Shown: positions 33,430 to 49,866, numbered from the stretch's first letter. The stretch: DNA of 64,000 bases from Hysterangium stoloniferum (GCA_015178975.1 WHVD01000001.1:930001-994000), one strand, 5' to 3'. Notes: generated by a model from the sequence alone, not told the origin. Translations and numbers: made by a program.

Positions 33430-33576
33430 AATACATTAGATCAAATTTCATATAATACACTTGATTTAAATCGCAGTATTTGAGGAGATATGCCCTTTAC
33501 AACTTCTTACTTCAAAACGGCGGCAAAAAATGAAGGTTTTGGACTCCGCCATGAATTATGCAAAGAGCAATAACAG
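33430..33576. repeat. Right terminal inverted repeat of the two-gene transposon
   Basis: It is the partner of the left end. Similarity is continuous through TATTTGAGGAGATATGCCC, the AACTTCTTACTTCAAAACGG block and ATGAATTATGCAAAGAGCAA. It ends TAACAG before the TA target duplication. Confidence 0.9.
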
Positions 33577-33600
33577 TATTTTCTGACTAAGACTTGCAGA

Positions 33601-34761
33601 TTGTTCAATATGCCATCAAGAAGAAAAGCACACATACAGGAATCATTACCTGGACCATTGACTCTACATTCCCCACTTACTTTGTATACGAGCCAGACAC
33701 TCACAAACCAGCCAGACACCACAGAAGAAGCCCATATCAAAGAAGTCCTGGAAAACCTGGACAAATTTGAGAATGAGGACGAGTCCATGGCCCCCAACAA
33801 GGGCAAAGGTGTCAAAAATCCTCTGTCTAACAATTGACCACCACTTTTGGACCCCACCTCTGAGTTGTTAGCAATCACTTTAGAGAGATTGATGAATCAC
33901 ATGCTCAGAGAAGGCAGTAAGAAGGATCTGGAACCTCCTCGGTTAAAAGTCAATGCTCTGGAACCCTTCACAGGTTCCAACCCAAACAAACTTTCCACTT
34001 TCCTCATGCAATGTCGCTTCAATTTCCATGACCGATCTGCCACATTCTCCATGGACTCCCAAAAAGTCAACTACACACTTTCATACCTCTTGGGATCTGC
34101 ATTGAAATGGTTTGAACTGGCTTTTAGTGGACTTTCTAAGGAAGAGCCACTTTGGCTCAAAGATTGGGATGCTTTTGTTGAAGAGCTAGAAACCAACTTT
34201 GGCCCATATCACCCGACTGGAGAAGTTGAGAACAGTTTCACTAATCTTCATATGAAGGACATGCAGCACATCACAGACTATATTGTCCAATTCAATAATC
34301 TTGCAGCTCATTGTCAGTGGGGTGATCCCACTCTCTGCCACCAATTCTATGCCAGTTTGCCATCCCACCTTAAAGACAAAGTCTCAAAAGGAGAAGATGG
34401 CAAGCCAAAAACACTCTCCCGTATGCACCTCAAGGCTCAAAACACGGATGCACACTATTGGGAATGTCATGCAGAAGTTGCCTGCGAGACCTCTGCAGAC
34501 AAAGTGAACAAGTCCATGGCCAATAAAACCAACAACAACAACTTGTCAACCAGCAACCAAAACTCCACACAATCTGATAAGAAGAACAAAAAAAAGTCTT
34601 CTAACAACAACAACAACAACAAAGGTCAACAGTCTGGCAAGCAAACCAGAAAACCCAACCTCACAGGCAAGCTCGGACCCGATGGCAAATTGACCCCACA
34701 AGAAAGACAATGTCATATGGACAATAACCTTTTTCTCTTGTGCAGAAAATCCAGTCATTGA
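33601..34761 (+). pseudogene. Ty3 chromovirus gag
   Basis: One frame runs from MPSRRKAHIQESLPG (about 33610) to 34761, with a single TGA at 33835-33837. The capsid part contains FTGSNPNKLSTFLMQCRFNF, YLLGSALKWFE and ITDYIVQFNNLAAHCQW, all standard for fungal chromovirus gag. A basic, Asn-rich linker follows (34510-34680). The zinc knuckle at the C-terminus is broken: LFLLCRKSSH is followed by TGA, then VLEC. The first cysteine has become Phe and a stop lies inside the knuckle. Gag normally forms the particle and binds the RNA. Confidence 0.85.
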
Positions 34762-34959
34762 GTTCTGGAATGTCTGCAGGTGAAATCAAACTCTGCAAAA
34801 GGTTGAACAGCCAAGACTTCCTCCACAGAATCCCTGTCGAAGGACAAACCAGCTCCCAATTTGAAAAAAGAGTAAGCAATCCCGTGGACTCCACATGGGT
34901 TGGGGTTGCATTGCCTCTCCACATTTAAGAGTTTACCCATCTCAATGCATCTGCTCTTT

Positions 34960-35645
34960 TGCACTCTGACTTGTTTTTTATTAAACCTATGTCTAATATG
35001 ATTCTGAAATTTGTTTTTTCAGCACTTATAGATTCTGGCTTGGCTCATTGTTTTTTAGATACAAAATTCACACAAAATAATCTGTTGTCAACTTATTCAA
35101 TAAATCCAGTCAGCCTCTGACTTTTCGATGGCACAAGCAATTCAGTTGTCACCCAAGCTTGTGATTTATCCATCTGTTTCCCGTGTGGAACATCCCATTT
35201 GGTCACTTTCTATATAACCCAGTTAGACTCAAGTTGCTCGGTTGTCCTAGGACATAACTGGCTTACCCACTACAATCTGTTGATTGACTGGGTAGCTAAC
35301 AGCATAACTTTCCAGACACCCACAGCTTCCGAGAAAACTGTACCTGACATGGCCTCCACGGCACCCATGGCCTTCCCAACACCTGCAGTCTTGAGGACTC
35401 CTGTGATCCCTACGGCACCCATGGCTTCCCTGGAACCCATGGCACCTCCATCTATTTCTCTCATTAATGCTGCAGTGTTTATTAGGGCTGCAAAAATGAA
35501 TGGGTCCCAGGCGTTCACTATCAATTTGAAAATTGGTGAAGCAACTGGTCATTTCTCAACTCTGGTATCCACATCTGAGCAAACTGCTGATCTAGAAGGC
35601 ATCCCAGAGAAATATCACAACTTCGTGGATGTTTTTAGTAAGTGA
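34960..35645 (+). pseudogene. Ty3 protease region
   Basis: It contains ALIDSGLAHCFLDTKFTQ, the retropepsin active site (DSG kept; usual DSGSSH altered to DSGLAH), and further on LDSSCSVVLGHNWLTHYN with LLIDWVANSITF, the C-terminal part of the protease fold. A nonsense codon (VSL-stop-LFDG, about 35118) splits it. The proline/alanine-rich stretch at 35320-35450 (repeated APMA words) links it to the reverse transcriptase. Confidence 0.8.
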
Positions 35646-36967
35646 AAAGCTGACTGGCTTCTGCCCCACAGAGAGTATGACTTAAAAATTGACCTTGAAG
35701 AAGGCGCTTAGCCACCCCTTGGACATATTTACCCACTTTCATCCATGGAATTTTCTGCAATCCACAATTTCCTGGATGAACATTTGTCCATAGGTTATAT
35801 CTGACCCTCTAAGTCTCCTTTTGGAGCACCTGTTCTGTTTGTCAAGAAAAAGGATGGATCCCTTAGACTTTGTGTTGATTTCAGAGGACTCAATGCTGTC
35901 ACAAAAAAGGATAAGTATCCACTTCCACTTATATCTGACCTGCTCAATGCTCCATGGAATGCCTGGATTTATACCAAAATAGACCTTAAATATGCTACCA
36001 TTTGGTCTGGATCTCCATGGGAGATGAATGGAAAACCATTTTCAGAACCCGTTATGGGGCCTTTGAGTGGTTGGTGATGCCCTTTGGACTCACCAATGCT
36101 CCATCTGTTTTTCAACATTTTATCAATGACATTTTCTCTGACATGCTCGATGTATGCATCATTGTTTACTTGGACAACATTCTTATCTACTCCAAGGACC
36201 CTGCAGAACATGACAAACAAGTCCATGACATTTCTCCGGAGACTTAGACAACATGGTTTATTTGCAAATGGTACAAAATGTACTTTTGACATAGACTCTG
36301 TGGAATACCTGGGTTTCATAATGGGACCTGACAGACTCTGCATGGATGAAACTAAAGTACAAGTCATCAAATTTTGGCCAGAACCCAGAAAAGCCAAAGA
36401 TATACAATCCTTCCTCAGCTTTGCCAATTTTTACTGACAGTTTATCTGTGGATATCCCAACATCACAGTTCCCCTTACCCGTCTTATGCACAAGGATACT
36501 CCATGGAATTTTAATGATAAGTGTCAAAAAGCTTTCAATCTTTTAAAAGATTCTTTTTCTTCAGCTCCAATTCTGTCACATTGGAAACCAGACTTCCTGC
36601 TCATTGTTGAAATGGATGCCTCAGACTATGCACTTGGAGCCATTCTGTCTATCAGGACTCCAACAGAAAAGTCCACCCCATGGCTTTTCTGTCCTGGACT
36701 TTCACTGGAGCAGAGCTCAATTATGACATTCATGATAAGGAACTCCTGGCAATTTTTTCAGCTTTCAAAACGCGGCAACACTATTTGGAAGGCTCGGGAA
36801 TTCCAATTGACATTGTAACAGATCACAAAAACCTGGAATACTTTTCTATTACAAAACTTTTGACCTGCTGGCAGGCCCACTGGTCTGAATACCTATCAGC
36901 CTTCAATATCATTATCCGTTTTCAACCTGGCCATCTTGGTGGCAAACCCAACACTTTAACTAGATGA
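35646..36967 (+). pseudogene. Ty3 reverse transcriptase and RNase H
   Basis: RT blocks are present in order: [20 protein letters not shown] (about 35811-35870), [18 protein letters not shown], then after a frameshift [20 protein letters not shown] (about 36042) and [13 protein letters not shown] (about 36163). The catalytic YLDD has become YLDN. RNase H follows with FLLIVEMDASDYALGAILS (about 36595), HDKELLAIFSAFKTRQHYLE and ITKLLTCWQAHWSEYLS. Stops lie at canonical arginine positions (YI-stop-PSKSP, NFY-stop-QFI, LTR-stop-WD). It cannot make active enzyme. Confidence 0.88.
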
Positions 36968-37110
36968 TGGGACATCTATCCTAAAGAGGGGAGCAACAAC
37001 TATGCCATGGTAAACCCACACAACCTGAAACCCATTTTCATGAATCAGCAACTTACTGCATCAGTCCCGCGACTTTCCTCCTCCATCCCATTGTCTGTGG
37101 AATTATCATT

Positions 37111-38599
37111 ATGGATCTTGAGAAGCTACATCAAGATATTTTATCGGAAATTCCACTAGACCCAATAACTAAAGCACACATTGACAACCCTGTGGACCCC
37201 GGTGAACCCCAGTGGTCCCTTGACCAGCATGGTTTCATTAGACTTGATGATCGCATTTATATACCAGACTCTGACAGCCTCCACCTCAGGATCCTTCAGT
37301 ACAAACATGACCATCCACTCTTGGGACATTTTGGGTTCAACAAAACTCTATCATTAATAAGAAGAGAATATACTTGGCCTGGACTCTGAGGATTCGTTAA
37401 GGACTATTGTAAATCTTGCACTACTTGTCCACACTCTAAATCACAGCAACACAAGCCATATGGCCTTTTGAAACAACTCCCAGTACTGGAATACCCATGG
37501 AATTCCATCTCTATGGATTTCATTGAACACCTACTGGACTCCAAAGGCTTTTCCACCATTCTAGTCATTGTTGACAGATTCTCAAAACAAGGTATGTATA
37601 TTCATTCCTACATATGATACCATTACATCTGTGCAGTTAGTGGAACTTTTTATCATCCACATATTTTCCAAGCATGGAGTTCTGTCCCACGTAACTTCCA
37701 ATTGAGGATCAGAGTTTGTGTCTCACTTCTTTAGATCCCTCGGGAAATCCTTGGACATGAAGTTACACTTCATGTCCAGACATCACCCAGAAGGCAATGG
37801 ACAAACTGAATATGTCAATCAGACATTGGAACAATACCTCCATGTATATTGCAATCATCAACAGGACAATTGGAAATCCCTATTACCACTTGCAGAATTT
37901 GCTTACAACAATGCACCTTTAGCCACTACTGGCATTTCCTCATTCTTTGCAAATACAGGGTACAATTCAAATATTACAGTACACCCAGAAAGAAATCTCG
38001 CCTCTGCCCATGCTCAAGAGTTTGTCATGGACCTCCACGAGCTCTACAAGGAACTCCAGACTGCAATAATGTCCACCCAAGAGCAATATCAGCATTCAGT
38101 GGACAAACACCAGATTCAGCCACACAACTTCAAAATTGGCGATCACATTTTTGTCAAAGCTCAATTCTTTTGGACTACCCATCCATCAAAGAAGCTTGCT
38201 GAAAAATATTTAGGTCTGTTTGAAATAATAGCACAAGTAGGTTCAGTTTCTTGGACTCTATGGCTTCCAGATAGCATGTGCACAGTACACCCAGTATTTC
38301 ATGTTTCTATGCTAGAACCTTGTACTGCTAACACTATCCTGGATTGCATGCAATCTCCACCTCCTCCAGTCATTATTGATGGAGAACCCAAGTTTGAAAT
38401 CTCACAAATTTTAGATTCGAAAATTGACAAGTGTCAACACACTTGTAAACTGCTTTACTTGGTCAAGTCGGTGGGTTATGAGGGCACTGATGAAGAGACT
38501 TCATGGATTTTGGCCACAGAACTCAGTGATGCCACAGAAATTGTTACTGACTTTCATACAGCTTACCCACTCAAACCCAGACCACTATCTTCTCTCTGA
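37111..38599 (+). pseudogene. Ty3 integrase with chromodomain
   Basis: The HHCC zinc region reads HDHPLLGHFGFNKTLSL (about 37306) then CKSCTTC (about 37410). The first catalytic Asp is in SMDFIE (about 37515). The second, normally in TSDRGSEF, now reads TSN-stop-GSEF (about 37695), so it is lost. The Glu region HHPEGNGQTEYVNQTLEQYL (about 37780) remains. The GPY-like module FKIGDHIFVKAQ (about 38130) and LAEKYLGLFEIIAQVGSVSW precede a chromodomain (EPKFEISQILDSKI to TSWILATELSDATEIV, 38385-38550). Chromodomains steer integration to marked chromatin. Confidence 0.88.
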
Positions 38600-38794
38600 C
38601 TGCACGCACTCCATGGACCCCATGTTACAATTGGACTCACTTTCATTTTTCCCTGTCACCCTATGTCTCCCTTTGCTTTTACAGGTTTCTGACATGTCTT
38701 TCAAGTCCTAAGTGGATTTCTCCATGGACTTTGATTTTTATGCTTTTCACACTTTACTTTTATTTTCAAAAATTATTAAGTTTTATTATATTTT

Positions 38795-39275
38795 TCAATC
38801 TACATTTATGGGACTATGCTTTTGCCCAACCTCAGCCATCTCCTCAGGGAGCTCCACTACCTCTGTGGGAACCCCATCCTCATCCAAATTGGCATCCTCA
38901 TCCAAATTGGCATCCTCATCCAAATTGGCATCCTCAGAACTCCCAATCTGCAGTTCTTCATATATGTACATAGCCACCGTACTCCACCAGGAACTTCCAA
39001 AACTCCATGCAGAGCCCATGGAGTTCATTAGCCACCACCACCTGCACCTGGTTGCTCTTCCTAAGCAACTCATTCTGGGCCTCTATGCCCTCAGTGATCT
39101 GCCCCAGAACCTCATCCAGGCCCATGGTCCTGTCCGACCCACTTGCTTTCCATGCCATGGACCCTGTGGGCTTGTGGACAAGCGAGCACCTCGCTTTGAG
39201 GTGCACTGCCAACAGCCCAGTCCCCACCCAGACTTCTGCCAACACTCCGCATTTCAGTCGTTGCACCCAGTGCAC
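38795..39275 (-). pseudogene. Minus-strand acidic protein fragment with DEDANL repeats
   Basis: Two overlapping minus-strand frames join into one plausible tail: LDEVLGQITEGIEAQNELLR and QVQVVVANELHGLCMEFW, then YIYEELQIGSSEDANLDE with three DEDANL repeats and VPTEVVELPEEMAEVG before the stop. The junction between frames near 38980 needs a frameshift. The strongly acidic C-terminus and helical start suggest a real, now broken, gene or retroelement ORF. Family unknown. Confidence 0.35.
38874..38935. repeat. 18-bp tandem repeat, about three copies
   Basis: The unit is ATCCAAATTGGCATCCTC. On the minus strand it encodes the DEDANL repeat of the fragment at 38795-39275. Confidence 0.85.
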
Positions 39276-39342
39276 TGTGGGTCGTTCTTAATTTGCAGGT
39301 GGATTGGAGCAGCTTTCTTTGCTTTCTGTTGATGTGGTTAGT

Positions 39343-40083
39343 TGTTAAGAACTGAAAACTGACTAATGTCAGTGGGCCGATGGGGACCAATCGGAAGGAC
39401 TTGGCTTCAGCTTATGTGCTGTGCCCTCACAGTTATCTGTCGGGTGTCCTTAAATTTTGGGCAGGCAAAGACTAGTCCTAATGAATACCTCTCAGCAAAA
39501 CTACCAATTGGAAACAAAGGATAAGTCGAGTGTCGGGCCAAGGGGTCGGGGACCAAGGGTGAGTGAGTGCACGCGAAGGCGGATAGTGGAGTACTTAGTA
39601 TGAGACTTCTGGAGGTGTAAGAGGGTATTCTGAGTCGATATTCTGATTGCCTAGTAACTACAACTACAACAGGTTCATATACAAGTATTCAGCATCTAGG
39701 AAACACTAACTAGGAGAAGAGTGGAAAACGGTATTGACAAATAAGCTTGACTAGGAACGGGAAGGTTATGATTAGTTCAGAGGCCATGAGATAACCAAGA
39801 GCGGAATTACAAGAAAAGGAAATAGTCCGAGGGTTACAAGTATATATAGACATATGTGAAACATAGAGTAGAATGGATTATCATAATAAAGGGATGTATC
39901 AGAGTTTAACCAGATAGTACGAGTATATTTTGATGGGGGTGTAAACGGAGTTTGATCACCGTGAAGGCATACATCAGCATCGAGAACCTGACAGTTTCCG
40001 ATGTGAAGACTTGAACTATGACTTGAATCGTCAATAGGAGGCAATAACTTCGGGGACCATCAGGTTGCGACACAGTCGTAACA
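39343..40083 (-). repeat. LTR (741 bp), related to the solo LTR at 40430
   Basis: It begins TGTTAAGAACTGAAAACTG and ends CAGTCGTAACA. It is highly similar along its whole length to 40430-41162. It has no matching 5-bp duplication (TTAGT versus ATAAC), and it abuts MITE A exactly where MITE A has lost its first bases, so the left flank was replaced by a rearrangement. Confidence 0.85.
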
Positions 40084-40429
40084 ATAACCCAAAACTTTAA
40101 AAGTTATTTATCCACTAAAGTGTATATATCTATATTGTTTGTTGTAAAATTAATATTTAATCAAATTCAGTCCATCAGGTGATACTCTGGAGAATAAGAA
40201 AATATTAATATTTATCTTGTATCCGACAAAAGTTGGTCAAACAAACATATATAGATTATCCTTTTGGGGATAAATTCCACAACATGGATTGGTTGGCCAG
40301 ATAGTTCTGGTTAACTTTCCAAACCAAATAAATTTAAATTATATGAACTATATTTGAAAGTTTGCATAATATACAAGAGAATGCATTTCATCCCAAATAT
40401 TAAGTCATAACCCAAATAATTTTGGTTAA

Positions 40430-41162
40430 TGTTAAGAACTGAAAACTGACTGATGTCGGTTGGCCAACAGGGACCGATCAGAAGGACTTGGCTTCAGCTG
40501 ATGTGCTGTGCCCTCACAAATATCCATTGAGTGTCCTTATATTTCGGGTGGGCAAAGACTAATCCTAACGAGTTCCTTTCAGCGAGATACCGATCGGGAC
40601 CGAAGGTTAAGTCGAGTGTTGGGCCAAGGGTCGGTGACCAAGAGTGGATGAGCGCATGCGAAGGTGGATGAGGGGATTCTTAGTACAAGACTGCTAGAGG
40701 TGTAAGAGGGTATTCTGAGTCGATATTCTGATTGCCTAGTAACTACAACTACAGTAGGTTCATATACAAGTATCAGGCGTCTAGAAAATACTAACTAGGA
40801 GAAGAGCAGAACAGGGTATTGACAATAAGCTTGACTAGGAACAGGAAGTTTATGATTAGTTCGGAGGCCAAAGAGATAACCGAGAGCGTAATTATGGGAA
40901 AAGGAAATAAGGGTTACAAGTATATATAGGCATATGTGAAACATAGGATAGAACAGATCATCATAATAAAAGGGACGTATCAAAAGTTTAACCAGATAGT
41001 ACGAGTATATTTTGACGTGGGCATAAACAGAGTTTGATCACCGCGAAAGCATACGTCAGCATCGGGGGCGATGGTTTCCGATGTGGTAACTTGAGCGATA
41101 ACTTGAATCATCGATAGGTGGCGATAACCTCGGGGCCGAACGGCTGCGACACGGTCGTAACA
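40430..41162 (-). repeat. Solo LTR (733 bp) inside MITE A, with 5-bp duplication
   Basis: It begins TGTTAAGAACTG and ends GGTCGTAACA. GTTAA occurs on both sides (40425-40429 and 41163-41167). It shares GGACTTGGCTTCAGCT and the CCCTCAC words with the other LTRs in the window. No internal region is present. Confidence 0.92.
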
Positions 41163-41190
41163 GTTAACTATAATGTTTGTGGACATTTTA

Positions 41191-41752
41191 GGAGGATAAC
41201 CCAAAACTTTAAAAATTATTTATCCACTAAAGTATATATATTTATATTGTTTGTTGTAAAATTAATATTTAATCAAATTCAGTTGATTAGGTATCACTCT
41301 GAAGAATGCAAAAATATTAATATTTATCTTATATCTGACAAAATTTAGTCAAACAATTGTCTGTAGATTATTCTTTACGAATAAATTGCACAATGGGGAT
41401 TGGTACCCCAGATAGTTCTGGTTAACTCTCTAAACCAACTAAATTTAAATTATATGAAATATATTTGAAAGTTTGCTTGTATACAAGAGAATACATCATA
41501 ACCCAAAGATTAAGTCATAACCCAAATAATCTTGTTTAACCCAAATAATCTAGGTTAACCCAAATAATCTTGTGTAACTATGTCATTTGTGTGTATTTTA
41601 AAAAGACATGCATATTTTAAAGATGAAATTTCAGGTAATTAAATATAAACTCATAGAATAAGTTGTCATGGCCAGAAGGAATAGACTCACTTGGAAAATA
41701 TGAGGATTATTCAGTAAAATTTTGTATATTCAATAAAGTGTGACCATCCTCC
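41191..41752. mobile_element. MITE B, GGAGGATA family (562 bp), nested in MITE A
   Basis: The ends are GGAGGATAACCC and ATCCTCC, with TTA on both sides (41188-41190 and 41753-41755). It is close to copy C (28675-29312), with fewer internal 38-bp units. It inserted into an older member of the same family (MITE A). Confidence 0.88.
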
Positions 41753-42041
41753 TTAAAAGTCACAGAGATACTACAGAATGCATTTTATCCCAAAGATTAG
41801 GTAACAACCCAGATAATCTTGTATAATCATGACATTTCTGCATATTTTAAAAGAGCATACAAGTCTTAAAGGTCAAATTTTGGGGTAATGAAATATAAAC
41901 CCCTAAAACATGTAGTCATAGCCAGAGGAAGTAGTCTCACTTAAAAATATGAGGAGTTTTTCATAAAATTTTGTATATTCAATGAATTTTGACTATCCTC
42001 CTAGGGTATCAAAGAAAATACAAGTGTTATACATATTATGA

Positions 42042-42360
42042 GTGGTAATTATTTCTGATTCTTTGATTATTCATCGTAAATCAGAGAAAATCTCAAAAAT
42101 AAAAGCATTAATTGATTCAGGATCTAGTCACATATTTATGGACAAAACATTCACCCAACAAAAGAATCTTTCATATGATCAACTCAATAATCTATTATTG
42201 TTAAAATTAATTGATGGATCTATTCTGACATCTAAGATAATTACACATATGTATGACTACCCTACAAGTTTATTTTCTGACTGGACCACTCAAGAATTAC
42301 AATTTTTCTTAACCAATCTGGACTCATCTTGTCAAATGGTATCAGGACTCAACTGTAAGG
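42042..42360 (+). pseudogene. Isolated retropepsin fragment (Ty3/gypsy protease)
   Basis: The frame contains IKALIDSGSSHIFMDKTFTQ (active-site DSG), then LLLLKLIDGSILTSKIITH and LDSSCQMVSGLNC. It aligns by eye with the protease at 35010-35280 but comes from a different, AT-rich element. No gag or RT flanks it, so it is a stranded fragment. Confidence 0.75.
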
Positions 42361-42879
42361 GGTGTTCTATTTCTTATATTTTTCATTTTCAAACTGCCTG
42401 CCCCTTTGGGAGCTTCCCTGACTTACCTATCCCAAGTAGATTAATTAGTAGTATTTCTTGTCATTTTCTCATATTTTTCCAATAACTATTCCACCTCTAG
42501 GAATATTCTAAGGTAAATAGTTAGTGTCCATATGAGGTAAGTTGTCATTGTATTTTTAGAGACTCCATATTTCAAAGCACCTAGCAGAGGCCCCCCTTAT
42601 TCTTTTCTCTTTGGATCTCCCTCTGCTAGGTGAGTAGTTTTTCATCCTGTATATATTTGCTACCTAATACACTTTGGATATCCCTCTGCTAGCCTTGTGT
42701 GAGTACCACAGGCCCTGTTTGAGGTGGGTCAACTGGCTGAAGCAATACAATCCTGTGATTGACTGGTGATCTTCCCATATATTGTTTGAACCTACTTCAA
42801 CACAGCTGATGAATCTGAATTTAATTCAACTGTCACTCAAGATATTATAAGATAAATTAAAAAGTTTTTGGTATCATTG
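42361..42879. other. Spacer with a perfect 13-bp hairpin
   Basis: There is no gene here. CACCTAGCAGAGG (42578-42590) and its exact complement CCTCTGCTAGGTG (42620-42632) form a stem with a 29-nt loop. A partial third copy (CCCTCTGCTAGCC) lies near 42680. Confidence 0.6.
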
Positions 42880-42920
42880 TTACGCTAAATTGACAGAATG
42901 TTGTGTGTATCCTGCAGTAT

Positions 42921-43295
42921 CACTAGAGGCACCCCAAGGTTTTTGGAGTTGGAGAACCTTCTGAAAATCCTACTATTTGGCCAAATTTTCTAAGAATTCT
43001 CTGAACTAATAAATTGTTTGAAATTTTTCAAGTTTTAGTAGGATTTTCCAAAGTGGAGAATCATATCTGAAAACCTTGAAAATTTGGATTAAGAAACTCT
43101 GACTGATAATGTTTCCTTAGATTTCCTGATGCAAATATTTAAAGTTTTCATATATGATTTTCCACTTTGGAAAATTCTATTAAAAATCAAAAATTTCAAA
43201 CAATTTATCACTTCAAAGAATTCTTAGAAGATTTGGCCAAATATTAGGATTTTTAAAAGGTTTTCCAATCCCAAAAACCTTGGGTGCCTCCAGTG
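42921..43295. mobile_element. CACTA-type MITE (375 bp) at the start of ABC unit 1
   Basis: The ends are CACTAGAGGCACCCCAAGG and CCTTGGGTGCCTCCAGTG, the same family as 5885-6025. TAT lies on both sides (42918-42920 and 43296-43298). Unit 2 is empty at the equivalent place (about 53975), apart from a 2-bp difference at the site. The interior is nearly palindromic (a second inverted pair, GATTTTCCA.CTTTGGA, around 43030-43170), so its transcript would fold into a long hairpin. Confidence 0.85.
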
Positions 43296-43747
43296 TATGC
43301 TGGACTGCCGACCTGAACCTTGCGGCCGAATTGTGTCCTATGTTGCAACAATCCGGGAGACCATTCGAACGGGATTGAGGTCATCCAGGAAGTAGGAGCC
43401 ATAAATAATACATCTGGGATAACTAACGCATATATATAGAAAATACGTGGGCGTGATGTATAGGATCAATGTCCGTGACGTGTCCATATGAAACGCTAAC
43501 ACTTACAACCTTCTGGTTCGTTATGTAACGATAAATCTAAACCGTCATCTGTCAGTCGCCCATTCGTTACCGACATCAGAGATAGGCTGAAAAATTAAGA
43601 GCAATCAATCCGACAACGATATCCGAATACTTCGCGTTACGAGATCTACTAGACCTGCCAAGGCTATTTTTGAAGTTCTGCATAATGAAGGCCTATTCGT
43701 CGTGGAAAGCCCTACTCCACTTCGGCTAATGCCTTTCCGATTTCCAG

Positions 43748-43754
43748 TATAAAG
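43748..43754 (+). promoter_or_regulatory. TATA box of ABC gene 1
   Basis: TATAAAG lies 39 bp before the ATG at 43793. It is conserved at the same place before gene 3 (54456-54462). Confidence 0.65.
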
Positions 43755-43792
43755 AATGAACTGCGTTTTTTTTTCCGTAACCACCATCACTC

Positions 43793-49866
<6,074 letters not shown>

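Larger units (their letters stand above)
29651..33576. mobile_element. Two-gene DD34E Tc1/mariner-type transposon (3926 bp)
   Basis: The long inverted ends share TTATTGCTCTTTGCATAATT and about 130 bp beyond it. TA lies on each side (29649-29650 and 33577-33578), the target duplication of the Tc1/mariner/IS630 superfamily. Inside are two convergent genes: the companion gene on + (30089-31921) and the transposase on - (33158-31959), 37 bp apart at their 3' ends. The outermost few bases of the two ends differ (TGCAAC versus CTG), so the exact tips are uncertain. It sits in the leader of a dead Ty3 element and is far better preserved than its host. Confidence 0.88.
28233..38599 (+). mobile_element. 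Ty3/gypsy chromovirus, degenerate, with nested insertions
   Basis: The order is LTR (28233 to about 29648), gag (33601-34761), protease, reverse transcriptase with RNase H, integrase, and a C-terminal chromodomain ending at 38599. That is the chromovirus (Metaviridae) order. A 638-bp MITE lies in the LTR and a 3926-bp Tc1/mariner-type element lies between LTR and gag. A matching 3' LTR was not found after 38599, so the 3' end is lost or too diverged. Assigning the LTR to this gag-pol is inferred from orientation and position. Confidence 0.8.
40084..42001. mobile_element. MITE A, GGAGGATA family, split by an LTR and by MITE B
   Basis: The 5' part (40084-40429) begins ATAACCCAAAACTTTAAAAG, the same as copies B and C after their first few bases. 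It resumes at 41168 and, after MITE B, continues at 41756 to the end TATCCTCC (42001). It is therefore one element interrupted twice. The first ~6 bases are missing at the junction with the LTR at 40083. It is the most diverged of the three copies, fitting the oldest insertion. Confidence 0.8.

Noticed and set aside
39343..41162. Two direct LTRs considered as one complete retrotransposon
   Set aside because: The 346 bp between them is MITE sequence, and the right LTR has its own 5-bp duplication.
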